Of a DNA stretch of 64,000 bases, positions 53,167 to 62,142 are shown one piece after another; the stretch's first letter is position 1, and the number at the start of each line of letters is the position of its first letter. The position numbers were made by a program, and so were the translations under genes. The stretch is from Hyphomicrobiales bacterium. Its GTDB lineage: Bacteria > Pseudomonadota > Alphaproteobacteria > Rhizobiales > Xanthobacteraceae. The notes under the pieces were generated by a model. That model did no database searches. It saw only the letters and a program-made list of their open reading frames with translations, and was not told the DNA's origin. The DNA lies in contig JACPOA010000016.1 in the NCBI GenBank assembly GCA_016185205.1, positions 156,945 to 220,944 of the forward strand. The letters are read 5' to 3'.

Positions 53167-53616
53167 TTACACGACCACCGCCACAATGCCGGCGGCCAGG
53201 ATCACCACCTGGACGCAGAAGATCGTAATATTGACGTCCCATTTCTTCGCGATCAGCGGCACCGGTGCCGGGAACGGCTTGTAACCGTTGGCGTCATAGG
53301 CCTTGCCGCCATAGATCGGCATCGCCAGCACCGCCACGAAGAAGGCGGCATAGACGATGGCGCTCATCAGCGCGACCAGATAGAGCCGCTCGAGCGCGAG
53401 CGGGCCCGGCCACCAGATCAGCGCCAGCGCCAGCAGGCCGAAGCCGACATAGCTGGAGATCTGCCAGACCACATGGAAGCGCGCATGCCCGGTCCACTTC
53501 GGATTGGTGGCGTGGGTCTTGTTGAAGTCGGCGATCACCGTGGCGACGGCCCAGCCGGCGGTCGTCAGCGTGAACAGGACGCGGGCCAGAAGAATGTGGT
53601 CGAACGCAATGCGCAT
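53167..53616 (-). CDS. Four-helix membrane protein, unknown function (possibly DUF6640-like)
   Basis: A 149-residue protein with four hydrophobic segments and conserved-looking polar patches: IADFNKTHATNPKWTGHARF, HVVWQISSYVGFGLLALALI and VPLIAKKWDVNITIFCVQVV. DFN-THATNP-W--HARFHVVWQ recalls the DUF6640 group; I am not certain. The ATG at 53616 follows GGGGGA. It is divergent from thyA. Confidence 0.7.
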   Translation of the reverse strand: MRIAFDHILLARVLFTLTTAGWAVATVIADFNKTHATNPKWTGHARFHVVWQISSYVGFGLLALALIWWPGPLALERLYLVALMSAIVYAAFFVAVLAMPIYGGKAYDANGYKPFPAPVPLIAKKWDVNITIFCVQVVILAAGIVAVVV

Positions 53617-53772
53617 GACGGGTCCCCCATGGTGCCGGCGGACGGATGGTAGCAAAAAGCGCGCTGTCTGCGCATAGCCGGAACCCTTTCTGCCGTTGAT
53701 AAGCGTCTGCCGCCCGGTTGCCGGGCGGGGTAAACTTGCCCATCTTCCGAGTCGCGACAGCTAGGGTCAGCG

Positions 53773-54567
53773 ATGCGCCAATACCTCGACCTGATGGAAC
53801 TCATTCTTAGCCGTGGCGTGGAAAAGCGCGACCGCACCGGCACCGGCACGCTGTCGGTGTTCGGCCATCAGATGCGCTTTGCGCTCGACGACGGCTTCCC
53901 GATGCTCACCACCAAGAAGCTGCACCTCAAATCGATCGTGCATGAGCTGCTCTGGTTCCTGGCCGGCGACACCAACATTAAGTATCTGAAAGACCACGGC
54001 GTGCGCATTTGGGATAAATGGGCCGACGAGCATGGCGACCTCGGTCCCGTTTATGGCCATCAATGGCGTTCATGGCCGGCCAAGGACGGCCAGACCATCG
54101 ACCAGATCAGCCACGTGATCGAGATGATCAAGCGCAATCCGGATTCGCGCCGGCTGATCGTTACCGCCTGGAATCCAGCCGACGTCGACAAGATGGCGCT
54201 GCCGCCCTGCCACTGCCTGTTCCAATTTTATGTCGCGGACGGCCGGCTGTCGTGCCAGCTCTATCAGCGTTCGGCCGACGTATTCCTCGGTGTGCCGTTC
54301 AACATCGCGTCCTATGCGCTGCTCACGCTGATGGTGGCGCAGGTGGCGGGCCTTAAGCCGGGCGAGTTCATCCACACTTTCGGCGACGCGCATCTTTATC
54401 TCAATCATCTGGAGCAGGCGCGGCTGCAATTGTCGCGCGCGCCGCGGGTCTTGCCGGTGATGAAGCTCAATCCGGCGGTGAAGGATATCTTCGGCTTCCG
54501 CTACGAGGATTTCACCATCGAGGGCTACGACGCGCATCCGCACATCAAAGCCCCAGTAGCAGTATGA
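53773..54567 (+). CDS. thyA: Thymidylate synthase
   Basis: ThyA makes dTMP from dUMP using methylene-tetrahydrofolate. The 264-residue protein is full length: [53 protein letters not shown], catalytic Cys in [33 protein letters not shown] and a C-terminal IKAPVAV. It is followed by a GNAT gene overlapping by four bases and then folA, which regenerates tetrahydrofolate used up by ThyA. Confidence 0.98.
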   Translation: MRQYLDLMELILSRGVEKRDRTGTGTLSVFGHQMRFALDDGFPMLTTKKLHLKSIVHELLWFLAGDTNIKYLKDHGVRIWDKWADEHGDLGPVYGHQWRSWPAKDGQTIDQISHVIEMIKRNPDSRRLIVTAWNPADVDKMALPPCHCLFQFYVADGRLSCQLYQRSADVFLGVPFNIASYALLTLMVAQVAGLKPGEFIHTFGDAHLYLNHLEQARLQLSRAPRVLPVMKLNPAVKDIFGFRYEDFTIEGYDAHPHIKAPVAV

Positions 54568-55064
54568 GTGGCGTCGCGAGCCTCGTCATCCGCGCGGCGC
54601 GACCGGCCGATGCCACGCTGATCTTCGCGCTGGTGCGCGAACTGGCCGACTATGAGAACCTGCAAGGCGACGTGGCGGCGACGCCGGAAGCGATTGCCGC
54701 CGCGCTGTTTGCGCCGCAGCCGCGGCTCACCTGCGACATCGCCGAATGGAACGGCGAGCCGGCCGGCTTTGCGGTCTGGTTCTTGAATTTTTCGACCTTC
54801 CGCGGCCGTCACGGCCTTTATGTCGAGGACCTGTTCGTGCGGCCGGCTTTTCGCGGCCAGGGCATCGGCAAGGCGCTGATGGCGCGGCTGGCCAGACATT
54901 GCGTCGAGCAGGGCTACGCGCGCTTCGAATGGGCGGTGCTCGACTGGAATGCGCCGTCGATTGCGTTCTACAAGTCGATCGGCGCGCAGGTGATGGACGA
55001 GTGGCGCATCTGCCGGCTCAGCGGCAAGGCATTGCAGGATTTCGCCGGGGCGGGGACGCCATGA
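54564..55064 (+). CDS. GNAT-family acetyltransferase
   Basis: A 166-residue N-acetyltransferase: [31 protein letters not shown], and the acetyl-CoA loop [20 protein letters not shown] then [20 protein letters not shown]. This is close to the diamine (spermidine-type) acetyltransferase subgroup by its [16 protein letters not shown] pattern, but the substrate is unproven. It sits between thyA and folA with four-base overlaps on both sides. It is therefore co-translated with nucleotide-synthesis genes, a common but unexplained arrangement. Confidence 0.9.
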   Translation: MSGVASLVIRAARPADATLIFALVRELADYENLQGDVAATPEAIAAALFAPQPRLTCDIAEWNGEPAGFAVWFLNFSTFRGRHGLYVEDLFVRPAFRGQGIGKALMARLARHCVEQGYARFEWAVLDWNAPSIAFYKSIGAQVMDEWRICRLSGKALQDFAGAGTP

Positions 55065-55564
55065 AGATCGTGCTGGTCGCCGCCATCGGCGAAAACAACG
55101 TCATCGGCCGCGACGGTCAGTTGCCGTGGCGGCTGAAATCCGACCTGGCGCATTTCCGTAAACTGACCATCGACAAGCCGGTGGTGATGGGACGCAAGAC
55201 CTTCCAGTCGATCGGCCGGGCACTCGACCGGCGCACCAATATCGTGATCACCCGCGATGCGACGTTTGCCGCGCCCGGCGTGCTGACGGCGGCGAGCTTT
55301 CCGGCCGCGCTCGACCTCGCCCGCAAGGACGCCGTGGCGCGCGGCACCGACGAGATCATGATCGTCGGCGGCAGCGATATTTTCGCCGCCAGCCTGCCGC
55401 TGGCCGACCGGCTGGAGATCACCCATGTGCGTGCCTCGCCGGAAGGTGATGTGACTTTCCCGCCGATCGACCCCACAATCTGGCGCGAGGTGAGCCGCAC
55501 CGAGCATGCCGCCGGGCCGCAGGACGACGCCAGCTTCGCGGTCGCGGCTTATTTAAGGCGCTAA
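55061..55564 (+). CDS. folA: Dihydrofolate reductase
   Basis: FolA reduces dihydrofolate to tetrahydrofolate with NADPH. The 167-residue protein has VLVAAIGENNVIGRDGQLPW, catalytic Asp in LKSDLAHFRKLTIDKPVVMG, GRKTFQSIGRALDRRTNIVI and IMIVGGSDIFAASLPLADRL. The start overlaps the GNAT stop (ATGA). It ends before a promoter-like spacer and hflK. Confidence 0.97.
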   Translation: MKIVLVAAIGENNVIGRDGQLPWRLKSDLAHFRKLTIDKPVVMGRKTFQSIGRALDRRTNIVITRDATFAAPGVLTAASFPAALDLARKDAVARGTDEIMIVGGSDIFAASLPLADRLEITHVRASPEGDVTFPPIDPTIWREVSRTEHAAGPQDDASFAVAAYLRR

Positions 55565-55603
55565 ACGTTGGTTCAGGGGTGTTAGGCGCGGCATGAACGC
55601 GCG

Positions 55604-55632
55604 TTGTAACCGTCGGTCCGGTCCCCTATAAC
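55604..55632 (+). promoter_or_regulatory. Candidate hflK promoter
   Basis: TTGTAA (55604-55609) and TATAAC (55627-55632) are 17 bp apart, 55 bp before the hflK ATG. The -10 region CCCCTATAAC also resembles alphaproteobacterial RpoH (sigma-32) promoters, which would suit hflKC. A pattern match only. Confidence 0.45.
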
Positions 55633-55686
55633 CCCTCCCAACAAGGCCAGCCGGACGGACAGAGCTGGCACCGGGAGATCATTTCA

Positions 55687-56838
55687 ATGCCATGGACCAA
55701 TCAGGGCGGCGGCGGCGGTGGCGGTGGCGGCGGCCCGTGGGGCTCGGGCGGCAAGGGCCCCTGGAGCTCCGGACCGCAGTCGGGCGGACCGACACCGCCG
55801 GATCTGGAGGAAATCCTCCGCCGCAGCCAGGACAAACTGCGGCGCTTCCTGCCGGGCGGCAATCTCGGCGGCAAAGGCTTTGCCATTCTCGGACTGGCGG
55901 CCGTCGCACTCTGGGGCTTCTCCGGCTTTTTCAAGGTCGAGCCGGATGAACTCGGCGTCGTGCTGCGCTTCGGCCAGCAAGTGCGCGAAGTGCAGCCCGG
56001 ATTGAATTACCACCTGCCGTATCCGGTCGAGACCGTGCTCACGCCCAAGGCGTTGCGCGTCAACAAGATCGATATCGGCATGCGCGTGGTCGACGACATC
56101 CGCCGCGGCACCACCACCCGCGACGTGCCGGAGGAGAGCCTGATGCTGACCGGCGACGAGAACATCGTCGACGTCGACTTCTCGGTGCTGTGGAAGGTGA
56201 AGCCGACCGGTGTCGGCGATTATCTGTTCAACATCCAGAATCCGGAAGGCACCGTGAAGGCGGTGGCGGAAAGCGCCATGCGCGAGGTGGTCGGCCGTTC
56301 CGAGATCCAGCCGATCCTGACCGGCGCGCGCCAGACCATCGAGACCGCGGTGCAGGATCTGATGCAGAAGACGCTCGATCATTACGGCGCCGGTATTGTC
56401 GTGCAGCAGGTGCAGTTGCAGAAGGTCGATCCGCCGACCCAGGTGATCGATTCCTTCCGCGACGTGCAGGCCGCGCGCGCCGACCTCGAGCGCGCGGTCA
56501 ACGAGGCGCAGACCTACGCCAACCGCGTGGTGCCGGAAGCGCGCGGACGCGTGGCGCAGATCACGCAGGCCGCCGAAGCCTACAAGTCGCAGACGGTGGC
56601 GGAAGCCACCGGCCAGACCTCGCGCTTTTTGAAGATCTACGATCAGTACAAGAAAGCGCCCGCCGTCACCCGCGAGCGCATGTATCTGGAAACCATGGAG
56701 CGTGTGCTCGGCGGTACCGACAAGATCATCCTGGACTCCGGGCAAGGCGGGTCGGGCGTGGTGCCTTACTTGCCGCTCGGTGAAATCTCCCGTACGCCGC
56801 CGGCGCGCGGCCAAGCCCCATCGGGAGGTCAGCGATGA
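55687..56838 (+). CDS. hflK: FtsH regulator HflK
   Basis: HflK and HflC form a membrane ring that encloses and modulates the FtsH protease. The 383-residue HflK has a Gly-rich cytoplasmic N-terminus (NQGGGGGGGGGGPWGSGG), PPDLEEILRRSQDKLRRFLP, one membrane segment (GFAILGLAAVALWGFSGFFK) and the SPFH domain (VEPDELGVVLRFGQQVREVQ, PEESLMLTGDENIVDVDFSV). A coiled coil with AARADLERAVNEAQTYANRV follows. hflC starts within its stop (ATGA). Confidence 0.96.
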   Translation: MPWTNQGGGGGGGGGGPWGSGGKGPWSSGPQSGGPTPPDLEEILRRSQDKLRRFLPGGNLGGKGFAILGLAAVALWGFSGFFKVEPDELGVVLRFGQQVREVQPGLNYHLPYPVETVLTPKALRVNKIDIGMRVVDDIRRGTTTRDVPEESLMLTGDENIVDVDFSVLWKVKPTGVGDYLFNIQNPEGTVKAVAESAMREVVGRSEIQPILTGARQTIETAVQDLMQKTLDHYGAGIVVQQVQLQKVDPPTQVIDSFRDVQAARADLERAVNEAQTYANRVVPEARGRVAQITQAAEAYKSQTVAEATGQTSRFLKIYDQYKKAPAVTRERMYLETMERVLGGTDKIILDSGQGGSGVVPYLPLGEISRTPPARGQAPSGGQR

Positions 56839-57746
56839 GACTCAATGTCATCGGCGGCGTCATCGCCGTCCTGGTCGTCGCCGCTTTGATCGTCGGCTAC
56901 AGCTCGCTGTTCACCGTCTATCAGACGCAGCAGGCGCTGGTCGTTCGCCTCGGTCAGCCGGTTCGCGTCGTCAACCAGCCGGGCCTCAACGTCAAGATAC
57001 CGTTCATCGACAGTGTGATCGGTATCGACAAGCGTATCCTCGACCTGGAAGCGCCGGCGCAGGAAGTGATCGCCTCCGACCAGAAGCGGCTGGTGGTCGA
57101 CGCCTTCGCGCGCTACCGCATCCAGGACGTGCTGCGCTTCTATCAGACGTTGGGCTCGATCCAGGGAGCCAATTCGCAGCTCACCATTCTGCTCAATTCG
57201 GCACTGCGCCGCGTGCTCGGCGAGGTGACCTTCACCCATGTCGTGCGCGACCAGCGCGCCGACTTGATGGCGCGCATCCGTGACCTGGTCGACAAAGAAG
57301 CTACGGCCTACGGCATATCGGTCGTCGACATACGGATTCGGCGCGCCGACTTGCCCGAGCAGAACAGCCAGGCGGTCTATCAGCGCATGCAGACCGAGCG
57401 ACAGCGCGAGGCGGCGGAGTTCCGTGCCCAGGGCGCCCAGCGCGCGCAGGAAATCCGCTCGCGCGCCGATCGCGAGGTGACCGTGCTGGTGGCCGAAGCG
57501 ACCTCGCAATCCGAACAGATCCGCGGCGAGGGCGACGCCACGCGCAACCAGATCTTCGCCGACGCCTTCAACCGGGATGCGGATTTCTTCTCCTTCTACC
57601 GCTCGATGCAGGCCTACGAGGCCAGCATGAAGCACAACGACACAAGGCTGATGCTCAAGCCCGACACCAGCTTCTTCCGCTTTTTCAACGACCCGTCCGG
57701 CAAGACGCGTGACAGTGCGCCGCCGGCGGCGGCACCGGTCCGGTAA
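56835..57746 (+). CDS. hflC: FtsH regulator HflC
   Basis: HflC is the partner of HflK in the FtsH-associated ring. The 303-residue protein has an N-terminal membrane segment (GGVIAVLVVAALIVGYSSLF), SPFH domain QQALVVRLGQPVRVVNQPGL and DKRLVVDAF-type stretch SDQKRLVVDAFARYRIQDVL. The coiled coil with RMQTERQREAAEFRAQGAQR ends before FFSFYRSMQAYEASM, a typical C-terminal region. Translationally coupled to hflK. Confidence 0.97.
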   Translation: MRLNVIGGVIAVLVVAALIVGYSSLFTVYQTQQALVVRLGQPVRVVNQPGLNVKIPFIDSVIGIDKRILDLEAPAQEVIASDQKRLVVDAFARYRIQDVLRFYQTLGSIQGANSQLTILLNSALRRVLGEVTFTHVVRDQRADLMARIRDLVDKEATAYGISVVDIRIRRADLPEQNSQAVYQRMQTERQREAAEFRAQGAQRAQEIRSRADREVTVLVAEATSQSEQIRGEGDATRNQIFADAFNRDADFFSFYRSMQAYEASMKHNDTRLMLKPDTSFFRFFNDPSGKTRDSAPPAAAPVR

Positions 57747-57770
57747 ATCGAGCAAGCAAACGCGGTCGGC

Positions 57771-57956
57771 ATGGCGGATTTCCTGGGTGCGCTCGGATTG
57801 GTCTTCGTCATCGAAGGTCTGGTCTTTGCCGCCTTTCCGGCGCACGCCAAGCGGGCGATGGCGAGCGTGCTGGAAACCCATGACGGCTCGCTGCGCGTGA
57901 TCGGCATCGGCTCGGCCGTCGTCGGGCTGATCGTGGTGTGGCTGGCGAGGGGTTAA
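57771..57956 (+). CDS. DUF2065 small membrane protein
   Basis: A 61-residue protein with two hydrophobic segments: MADFLGALGLVFVIEGLVFA and GIGSAVVGLIVVWLARG. AFPAHAKRAMASVL lies between them. DUF2065 (YjeT-like) genes commonly follow hflC; function unknown. It is 24 bp after hflC and probably co-transcribed. Confidence 0.9.
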   Translation: MADFLGALGLVFVIEGLVFAAFPAHAKRAMASVLETHDGSLRVIGIGSAVVGLIVVWLARG

Positions 57957-57965
57957 GCCTTGTTT

Positions 57966-58153
57966 GCGCATGATCTTTTCCGACCTTCCTTCGCCCGCCG
58001 ATCCAGCCTTCGCAGCCGAAGCGGCTGCTTCGGCGGAGTAGGCAGCGGGCTTCGCACTCGGGTCCGGCCTTTGGCCGGCCCGAGCACAGGCTCCGGCGGG
58101 AAACCGGTACCCATCCCCGATCAAGTCGAGGACAAGCTTTTCGGGATCATGCG
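57966..58153. repeat. GCGCATGATC...GATCATGCG element, interrupted by a second element
   Basis: The outer part matches the copy at 11067-11138: GCGCATGATCTTTTCCGA at the left, then AAACCGGTACCCATCCCCGA, TCAAGTCGAGGACAAGC and TTTTCGGGATCATGCG at the right. About 117 bp (57984-58100) interrupt it. The insert has its own hairpins, AGCCGAAGCGGCTGCTTCGG and CTCGGGTCCGGCC-TTT-GGCCGG CCCGAG. It lies between DUF2065 and degP. Confidence 0.8.
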
Positions 58154-58265
58154 TGCTTTTCCGCGCGAATCGGCCTCTCATGGTGTTGATGGCCGATGCC
58201 CTTGAATCGCCGTGAAGACGGCGGCACTCTCGCAATGAACGCCTTTTCCAGGAGAATTGACGCCC

Positions 58266-59783
58266 ATGGGCGCTATCCTCAATCGTATGACGATACCGGC
58301 CGGCCGCGCCGGTTTGGCGATTTTCGCCGCTGCCGCAATCGTTTGGCCGGTGCTGAGCGGGCCTGCCTTGGCGCGCGGACCGGACAATATCTCCGACGTG
58401 GCGGAAGCCGTGATCGACGCCGTGGTCAATGTCTCGACCAAGCAGTCGGTCGACATCAGCAGCGGCGCCATGCCGCAACTGCCGCCGGGCTCGCCGTTCG
58501 AGGAATTCTTCGAGGAGTTCTTCAAGAACCGCCGCGGCCAGGGCGGGCAGGGTGGTCAAGGCGGGCAGGGCGGCCAGAACGGCCATCCGCAGACGCCGCG
58601 CCGGGTCTCTTCGCTCGGCTCCGGCTTCATCATCGATGCGACCGGCCTGGTGGTCACCAACAACCACGTCATCTCCGAGGCCGACGAGGTCAGTGTCATC
58701 CTCAATGACGGCACCACGCTGAAGGCCGAAGTCATCGGCCGCGACACCAAGACCGATCTCGCGCTGCTGCGGGTGACGCCGACCAAGCCGCTCAAGGCGG
58801 TGAAGTGGGGCGACAGCGACAAATTGCGGCTGGGCGAATGGGTGATCGCGATCGGCAATCCGTTCAGCCTCGGCGGCACGGTGACCGCCGGCATCGTGTC
58901 GGCGCGCAACCGCGACATCAATTCCGGACCCTACGACAACTACATCCAGACCGACGCCGCCATCAACCGCGGCAATTCCGGCGGGCCGCTGTTCAACCTC
59001 AATGGCGAGGTGATCGGCGTCAACACCGCGATCATTTCGCCGTCCGGCGGTTCGATCGGCATCGGCTTCGCGGTGCCCTCGAAGTCCGCGTTGGCGGTGA
59101 TCGATCAGCTGCGCGAATTCAAGGAGGTGCGGCGCGGCTGGCTCGGCGTGCGCATCCAGCAGGTCGACGACCAGATCGCCGACAGCCTCAACATCAAGCC
59201 GGCGCGCGGCGCGCTGATCGCCGGCGTCGACGACAAGGGTCCGGCCAAGCCGGCCGGCATCGAGCCGGGCGACGTCGTCGTCAAGTTCGACGGCAAGGAC
59301 ATCAAGGAGATGCGCGATCTGCCCAAGATCGTGGCCGAGACGCCGGTCGGCAAGGACGTCGAGGTGGTGATCATCCGCAAGGGCGCCGAACAAAAACGCA
59401 CGGTCAGGCTCGGCCGGCTCGATGACGGCGTCAAGCAGGCCGCGCTGACGCCCAAGAAGGATAGTCCGGAAGAAAAGACCGTGGTGAAGAAGGCGCTCGG
59501 CCTCGACCTCGCCAATCTCACCGACGAGCTGCGCAAGAAGCACAAGATCAAGGACAAGGTGAAGGGTGTGCTGATCACCGGCGTCGACGCCAATTCGCCG
59601 GCGGCCGAAAAGCGGCTGAGCCCCGGCATGGTGATCGCCGAACTGCAGCAGCAGCCGGTGGCCAACGCCGCCGAACTGCAGGCGCGCGTCGACAAACTCA
59701 AGAAGGACGGCAAGAAGACGGTGGTGCTGCTGGTGGTGTCGCCCGACGGCGACCCGAGCTTCGTGGCGCTCAGCCTGCAATAG
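58266..59783 (+). CDS. degP: Periplasmic serine protease DegP/HtrA
   Basis: DegP degrades or refolds misfolded envelope proteins. The 505-residue protein has a signal peptide (LAIFAAAAIVWPVLSGPALA), a Gly/Gln-rich loop (RRGQGGQGGQGGQGG), and the catalytic triad: His in LVVTNNHVISEADEVS, Asp in KTDLALLRVTPTKPL and Ser in INRGNSGGPLFNLNGEVIGV. Two PDZ domains follow (RRGWLGVRIQQVDDQIADSL; KVKGVLITGVDANSPAAEKR). The ATG at 58266 follows CCAGGAGA. A CCTTGAA 66 bp upstream may be part of a heat-shock promoter. Its place after hflKC is typical. Confidence 0.96.
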   Translation: MGAILNRMTIPAGRAGLAIFAAAAIVWPVLSGPALARGPDNISDVAEAVIDAVVNVSTKQSVDISSGAMPQLPPGSPFEEFFEEFFKNRRGQGGQGGQGGQGGQNGHPQTPRRVSSLGSGFIIDATGLVVTNNHVISEADEVSVILNDGTTLKAEVIGRDTKTDLALLRVTPTKPLKAVKWGDSDKLRLGEWVIAIGNPFSLGGTVTAGIVSARNRDINSGPYDNYIQTDAAINRGNSGGPLFNLNGEVIGVNTAIISPSGGSIGIGFAVPSKSALAVIDQLREFKEVRRGWLGVRIQQVDDQIADSLNIKPARGALIAGVDDKGPAKPAGIEPGDVVVKFDGKDIKEMRDLPKIVAETPVGKDVEVVIIRKGAEQKRTVRLGRLDDGVKQAALTPKKDSPEEKTVVKKALGLDLANLTDELRKKHKIKDKVKGVLITGVDANSPAAEKRLSPGMVIAELQQQPVANAAELQARVDKLKKDGKKTVVLLVVSPDGDPSFVALSLQ

Positions 59784-60070
59784 TTAATTCGTCATGCTGC
59801 AGGGCGCGCCGTTGACTTGAAACTTCGCCGCGCCACCCATTTCTGATTTCGCTAACGACGCCCATGAGCCACGCTGCGATCTACTAATTGACTCAGATCA
59901 AGGCGGCGCCGGGGTATTTTTTGTATCTGCCTTTGTTTTGTCGTTTCGGCCGGCAGGTTCCCGCTCGACAACCGGTTGCGACAGCGACACAATCGTTGAT
60001 GACGCCAGCAGGGCGCAACCCATCAATGCGGGCCGGTCAGAGCCCGATGGCAGGGCAGGGAGATACTCCA

Positions 60071-60559
60071 GTGAGCTCCGAGAAGCCTACCGGTTCCGGC
60101 GCGGCGTCGCTGCTGCTCCGGCAAGACTTTCTTGGCGGCTTGGTGGTTACCGCGGTTGCGGCGATAGCCTATTGGCTCGGCTCCGACCTCGCCGTCGGAA
60201 CCCTGGGCGGAATGGGTCCCGGCTTGCTGCCCAAGGTGCTGTCGCTGCTGTTGGGAGCGCTCGGGCTGCTGCTGCTGTTCGGTTCATTGCGGGACGTGGG
60301 TGTGCGGCTGACAGTGGGCTCGCTACGCGGTCCGATCTTCGTGTTCGGAGCGCTGATTGCCTTCGGCTTGGCGGTCCGCCCCCTCGGGCTGGTCGCGGCC
60401 GGTCCGCTCGCCATCATCATCGGCGCGTTCGGCAGCGACGAAGTCAAATGGGTCGAGACCATCGTGTCGGGGCTGCTGACGACCCTGTTCTGCATCGTGC
60501 TGTTCAAACTGGCGCTCGGGCTGCCAATTCCGCTCGCGCCCTGGCTCCTCGGCTATTGA
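60071..60559 (+). CDS. tctB: TctB-like small subunit, second tricarboxylate transporter
   Basis: A 162-residue membrane protein with TctB features: FLGGLVVTAVAAIAYWLGSD, GGMGPGLLPKVLSLLLGALG, FVFGALIAFGLAVRPLGLVA and a final LLTTLFCIVLFKLALGLPIP. It has GMGPGLLPK where the first copy has FGPGTAPR. The GTG at 60071 has GGGAG eight bases ahead and gives a compact start; in-frame ATGs upstream (e.g. 60047, 59999) are alternatives. tctA follows 16 bp later. Confidence 0.88.
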   Translation: MSSEKPTGSGAASLLLRQDFLGGLVVTAVAAIAYWLGSDLAVGTLGGMGPGLLPKVLSLLLGALGLLLLFGSLRDVGVRLTVGSLRGPIFVFGALIAFGLAVRPLGLVAAGPLAIIIGAFGSDEVKWVETIVSGLLTTLFCIVLFKLALGLPIPLAPWLLGY

Positions 60560-60575
60560 GGATGAGGACGCACCG

Positions 60576-62078
60576 ATGTTCGATCTGATTGGTAATCTCG
60601 GATTGGGCTTTGCGACCGCGCTATCGCCCATGAATCTTGCGTTGTGCTTCCTCGGCTGCCTGGTCGGCACCCTGATCGGCGTGCTGCCCGGCGTTGGCCC
60701 GATCGCCACCATCGCCATGCTGCTGCCGCTGACCTTCAAGGTCGATCCGACCGGCGCGCTGATCATGCTGGCCGGCATCTATTACGGCGCCCAATATGGC
60801 GGCTCGACCACGGCGATCCTGGTCAATATCCCGGGCGAAGCGACCTCGGTGGTGACCACGCTCGACGGCCACCAGATGGCGCGCAAAGGCCAGGCCGGCA
60901 TCGCGCTCGGCATCGCGGCGATCGGCTCGTTTTTCGCCGGCACCGTCGCCACTTTGGTGATCGCCGCCATCGGCGCGCCGCTAACCAAGCTCGCGCTGCT
61001 GTTCGGACCCGCCGAATATTTCGGCTTGATGGTGCTTGGCCTCGGCCTCGCGATCGTGCTGGCGCACGGCTCGGTCCTGAAAGCCGTCATCATGGTGGTG
61101 TTCGGATTGCTGTTGGCGACCGTCGGCACCGATCTGGAAACCGGCGAGGAACGCCTAACGCTCGGCTTCTCGGCGCTGTCCGACGGCATCGACTTCGCCG
61201 TTCTGGCCATGGGCGTCTTCGGCATCGCGGAAATCCTTCGCAATCTGGACAACCCGGAAGCGCGCAGTGTCGTCAAGGCCGCGATCGGACGTCTGCTGCC
61301 ATCGATGGCCGATCTCAAGCGGTCGTTTGGCCCGATCCTGCGCGGCACCGGTCTCGGCGCCGTGCTCGGTATCCTGCCTGGCAACGGCGCGGTGCTGGCG
61401 CCGTTCGCGTCCTATACGCTCGAAAAGAAACTCGCCAAGGATCCCTCGCGGTTCGGCAAGGGCGCTATCGAAGGCGTCGCCGGGCCTGAGTCCGCCAACA
61501 ATGCCGGCGCTCAGACCGCGTTCATCCCGCTGCTGACCCTCGGCATCCCGCCCAATGCGGTGATGGCGCTGATGGTCGGCGCCATGACGATTCATGGCGT
61601 CATCCCGGGACCGCAGGTGATGACCAAGAACCCCAGCCTGTTCTGGGGCATGATCGCGTCAATGTGGATCGGCAACTTGATGCTGCTGGTCATTAATCTG
61701 CCGCTGGTCGGCTTGTGGGTCCGCCTGTTGCAGGTGCCCTACCGCATGCTGTTCACCATCATCCTGCTGTTCTGCGCCATCGGCATCTACTCGATCAACA
61801 ATAACCCCGCCGACGTGTTTTTCACCGCCTTCTTCGGCGGCGTCGGCTTTGTCCTGATCAAGCTCGGCCTCGAACCGGCGCCGATGCTGCTCGGGTTCGT
61901 GCTCGGACGACTGATGGAAGAGAAGCTGCGTCAGGCGCTAGCGCTGTCGGACGGCAGCTTCATGACCTTCGTGGAACGGCCGTTATCCGCGGTCCTGCTC
62001 GCACTCGCGCTAGCGGTCATCGTGGTCGCGGTGCTGCCGTCGGTTCGCAAGAGCCGAGACACGGTGTTTACGGAATGA
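60576..62078 (+). CDS. tctA: TctA large subunit, second tricarboxylate transporter
   Basis: A 500-residue transporter with the same motifs as the tctA at 51591: GTLIGVLPGVGPIATIAMLL, AGIYYGAQYGGSTTAILVNI, PGEATSVVTTLDGHQMARKG, ILPGNGAVLAPFASYTLEKK and GIPPNAVMALMVGAMTIHGV. The two are close paralogs, aligned along their whole length without large gaps. This copy is followed by a receptor gene and so forms a complete tctBAC set. Inner membrane; driven by ion gradients in the family. Confidence 0.96.
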   Translation: MFDLIGNLGLGFATALSPMNLALCFLGCLVGTLIGVLPGVGPIATIAMLLPLTFKVDPTGALIMLAGIYYGAQYGGSTTAILVNIPGEATSVVTTLDGHQMARKGQAGIALGIAAIGSFFAGTVATLVIAAIGAPLTKLALLFGPAEYFGLMVLGLGLAIVLAHGSVLKAVIMVVFGLLLATVGTDLETGEERLTLGFSALSDGIDFAVLAMGVFGIAEILRNLDNPEARSVVKAAIGRLLPSMADLKRSFGPILRGTGLGAVLGILPGNGAVLAPFASYTLEKKLAKDPSRFGKGAIEGVAGPESANNAGAQTAFIPLLTLGIPPNAVMALMVGAMTIHGVIPGPQVMTKNPSLFWGMIASMWIGNLMLLVINLPLVGLWVRLLQVPYRMLFTIILLFCAIGIYSINNNPADVFFTAFFGGVGFVLIKLGLEPAPMLLGFVLGRLMEEKLRQALALSDGSFMTFVERPLSAVLLALALAVIVVAVLPSVRKSRDTVFTE

Positions 62079-62142
62079 AAGAAGCGGCGGACGCCGCCGA
62101 TCGCGAAATTCGGGAAAACTTACAGACAACCGGGAGACAAGC

